From assembly GCA_003820375.1 (NCBI GenBank), contig RPQH01000010.1, positions 1-64,000 of the forward strand: 64,000 bases of DNA, read 5' to 3'. The stretch's first letter is position 1; every line of letters starts with the position of its first letter. The position numbers and the translations under genes are program-made. The notes below the pieces were generated by a model. That model was not told the DNA's origin. It ran no database searches and saw only the letters and a program-made list of their open reading frames with translations. Below, piece after piece: positions 62,563-64,000 of this stretch. This DNA is from Ignavibacteriota bacterium. Its GTDB lineage: Bacteria > Bacteroidota > Ignavibacteria > Tepidaquicellales > OLB5.

Positions 62563-63195
62563 TTACAAATCAAACTTTACACCGGTTGTTATCCTGATAC
62601 CGTTATTTTTTGCTGTAAGAGTTGTGGCACTGCTAAGAGTATTTGAAAGTCCTAATCCGTAGCCAATGCTTGTGAACATTTCAGTACTGCTTCCTATGCG
62701 GAAATCCATTCCTCCGCCAAAGTAGAGACCGATATCCGTTGATTCAAAAAGCTGGCTTACATCCACATCCTGTGAAGGCTGCTGATTTCCAAGATTAATC
62801 TCTTCATTTGCTGATACTCTTAAGCTGAGTGTCGGGCCTGCTTCCAGATATGGCTTTACGCTTGATACCGGAAATGTTACTTTAAGCAGTGCGGGGACTT
62901 CAATGTAGTTTACCTTAAAATTGTTTGGTAATCCGCCATTGTTTGTTACTGAGAAACCTTTCATAATGTATCTTACACCAGGTTTTATGGATAATATGGG
63001 GGATACTTTTATTTCTGCAAACGTGCCAAACATCATACCTGTTCTTGAACTGGATTGAATGTCAGGTGTGAAACTTGAATTAGAGAGATTCATACCGCCT
63101 TCAATTCCCATCTTAACTGACTGTGAAAATATCTGTGTTGTAAATATTGCTATTAAAGCAACGATGATTAAAGATGTTTTTGTTGAGTTTTTCAT
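62563..63195 (-). CDS. outer membrane beta-barrel protein, porin-like
   Basis: This 210-residue protein has a signal peptide (MKNSTKTSLIIVALIAIFTTQIFS) followed by a small barrel: KMGIEGGMNLSNSSF at the start, repeated alternating strands such as SIKPGVRYIMKGFSVT and YIEVPALLKVTFPV, and the end GIRITTGVKFDL. This matches the OMP barrel family common in Bacteroidetes and relatives. Its role is probably structural or in small-molecule passage. It is followed by a clear terminator and is preceded 76 bp upstream by a lipoprotein gene on the same strand. Confidence 0.85.
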   Translation of the reverse strand: MKNSTKTSLIIVALIAIFTTQIFSQSVKMGIEGGMNLSNSSFTPDIQSSSRTGMMFGTFAEIKVSPILSIKPGVRYIMKGFSVTNNGGLPNNFKVNYIEVPALLKVTFPVSSVKPYLEAGPTLSLRVSANEEINLGNQQPSQDVDVSQLFESTDIGLYFGGGMDFRIGSSTEMFTSIGYGLGLSNTLSSATTLTAKNNGIRITTGVKFDL

Positions 63196-63271
63196 TTTGT
63201 TTTTCCTTTTTTTGTTTTTTAATTTATTAAAGTTATTTATTGTTATTTAAATTTTGATAATTATATTTTAT

Positions 63272-63676
63272 TTATTGTACTGTGTAATCTGTTGTAACAT
63301 TATAACCTGAATTAGTGCCGCTCTGTGTATTGCCAGAAAAATCGAATTTCCATTGCTGTTCCTGCTGAACACCTGTATATTCATTTATGATATATGTGGT
63401 GTCTTTGCTGTAAATGTAATTTGGGTTTGTGTAGCTCATAGTATCGGCAAACTGCTCTGCAGGAAATTTGCTTACTATCCTTGAAATTTTTGTATCTGAA
63501 GAGGGTTTGAAAAGGAACTGAACTCCTCCGTTTATCCCTTGCTGCTGCGATATCTGAAATGATACCTGCATATTCTGGTCCGGTCCCATCAAGCTGTCAT
63601 TTTTCTTGCATCCTGTTATTGATGTGAGCAAAATTGCAAGCACGACCAAACCTTTCATTAAAATTTTTGTTTTCAT
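63272..63676 (-). CDS. putative lipoprotein of unknown function
   Basis: This 134-residue protein has a signal peptide with lipobox SITGC (MKTKILMKGLVVLAILLTSITGC). The mature part begins KKNDSLMGPDQ and is beta-rich, with SFQISQQQGINGGVQFLFKP and TYIINEYTGVQQEQQWKFDF. No domain is recognised. It probably forms one transcript with the barrel gene and with the truncated gene upstream at 63716. Confidence 0.7.
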   Translation of the reverse strand: MKTKILMKGLVVLAILLTSITGCKKNDSLMGPDQNMQVSFQISQQQGINGGVQFLFKPSSDTKISRIVSKFPAEQFADTMSYTNPNYIYSKDTTYIINEYTGVQQEQQWKFDFSGNTQSGTNSGYNVTTDYTVQ

Positions 63677-63715
63677 TATTTTTTTCCTTTAGTTTTTATT
63701 ATTTATTAATATTTA

Positions 63716-64000
63716 TTATTTATTTGCTTTAAATTCCCGGCTGTTTATGCCCGCATAATTGTTTATTACTGTGACGCTTTCTTTAGTAAATGTATATTCA
63801 GAGTTATTATAAGCAGTCAGGTCATCTGTCAGCCCCGAAGAATACCTGTTAATCACATGCCATGTTCTATTATCGTCTTTTGATTTGTAAATAAACTCTG
63901 ATGTTCCGACAAAGTTTTCGCTTTCAGGAATTTCAAGTACAGCAGGTTGGTTTACATCTATATCTTTTTTTGCGTTTAAAGAAAGTCCTGTTAGAACTAC
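63716..64000 (-). CDS. partial protein of unknown function, truncated at the window edge
   Basis: This frame runs from the stop codon at 63716-63718 to the window end, giving 94 residues of a C-terminus (VVLTGLSLNAKKDID...SREFKANK). The part seen is beta-rich with EFIYKSKDDNRTWHVINRYS. It may be the end of an exported protein like its neighbours, but the start is outside the window and no family is recognised. It is 40 bp upstream of the lipoprotein gene. Confidence 0.6.
   Translation of the reverse strand, partial: VVLTGLSLNAKKDIDVNQPAVLEIPESENFVGTSEFIYKSKDDNRTWHVINRYSSGLTDDLTAYNNSEYTFTKESVTVINNYAGINSREFKANK

Overview
This window comes from an AT-rich bacterial chromosome of the FCB group. 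Three secreted proteins (27095-29587, 55593-56879, 60996-62282) end in the type IX secretion sorting domain with the NPFN tail seen throughout Ignavibacteria and Chlorobi relatives. Clear Shine-Dalgarno sites, a DivIVA protein and an OtsAB/TreT trehalose cluster fit an Ignavibacteria-like organism better than a classical Bacteroidetes; this placement is an inference. No rRNA, tRNA, phage, complete insertion sequence or CRISPR array was seen.

Layout: 1-1465 is a gene-free repeat island. 1466-5916 holds yggS, divIVA, a tandem pair of purine nucleoside phosphorylase homologues (the second without the phosphate loop), DUF2905 and a homocysteine methyltransferase. 6226-10406 holds recA, recX, an AI-2E exporter, mscL with a zinc ribbon, and a cysteine-cluster protein. 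11043-16395 is a trehalose operon: methyltransferase, OtsA-OtsB fusion, DUF5752, TreT. 16514-18415 has a small exported protein and an ECF sigma factor divergent from a DoxX-like gene; both promoters show the same -35/-10 pattern. 18713-25135 has an alanine aminotransferase, rsmB, and an Rrf2/IscS/IscA iron-sulfur group interrupted by an outer membrane protein. 25390-29587 holds superoxide dismutase, two lipoproteins and a haem-binding HzsA-like secreted protein. 29917-37809 holds two ABC-F proteins, an FG-GAP protein, a Rieske/metallo-beta-lactamase pair and a GalT-like DUF4921 protein. 38168-49446 is dominated by two giant thioester alpha-2-macroglobulins of 1690 and 1798 residues. 49593-60333 is mostly small or single genes plus queG, a radical SAM gene and a TonB-like protein. 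The end holds a sorted secreted protein, an outer membrane barrel, a lipoprotein and a truncated gene.

The most unusual property is outside the genes. Nearly every long spacer contains an inverted-repeat mini-element, some with perfect arms of 27, 34, 38 or 46 bp, or short tandem repeats with 7-9 bp units, often arranged as inverted pairs. Several resemble REP doublets (REPIN/BIME), and some are nested in others. No transposase that could move them is in the window.

The best candidates for new biology are: the bait-like region of the second alpha-2-macroglobulin, which carries two carboxypeptidase-regulatory-like domains and a fragment resembling a TonB-receptor plug; the phosphate-loop-less phosphorylase paralogue; the trehalose operon with two synthesis routes and a methyltransferase; the matched sigma/DoxX promoters; a small exported protein family found in two copies; and the inverted-repeat elements.
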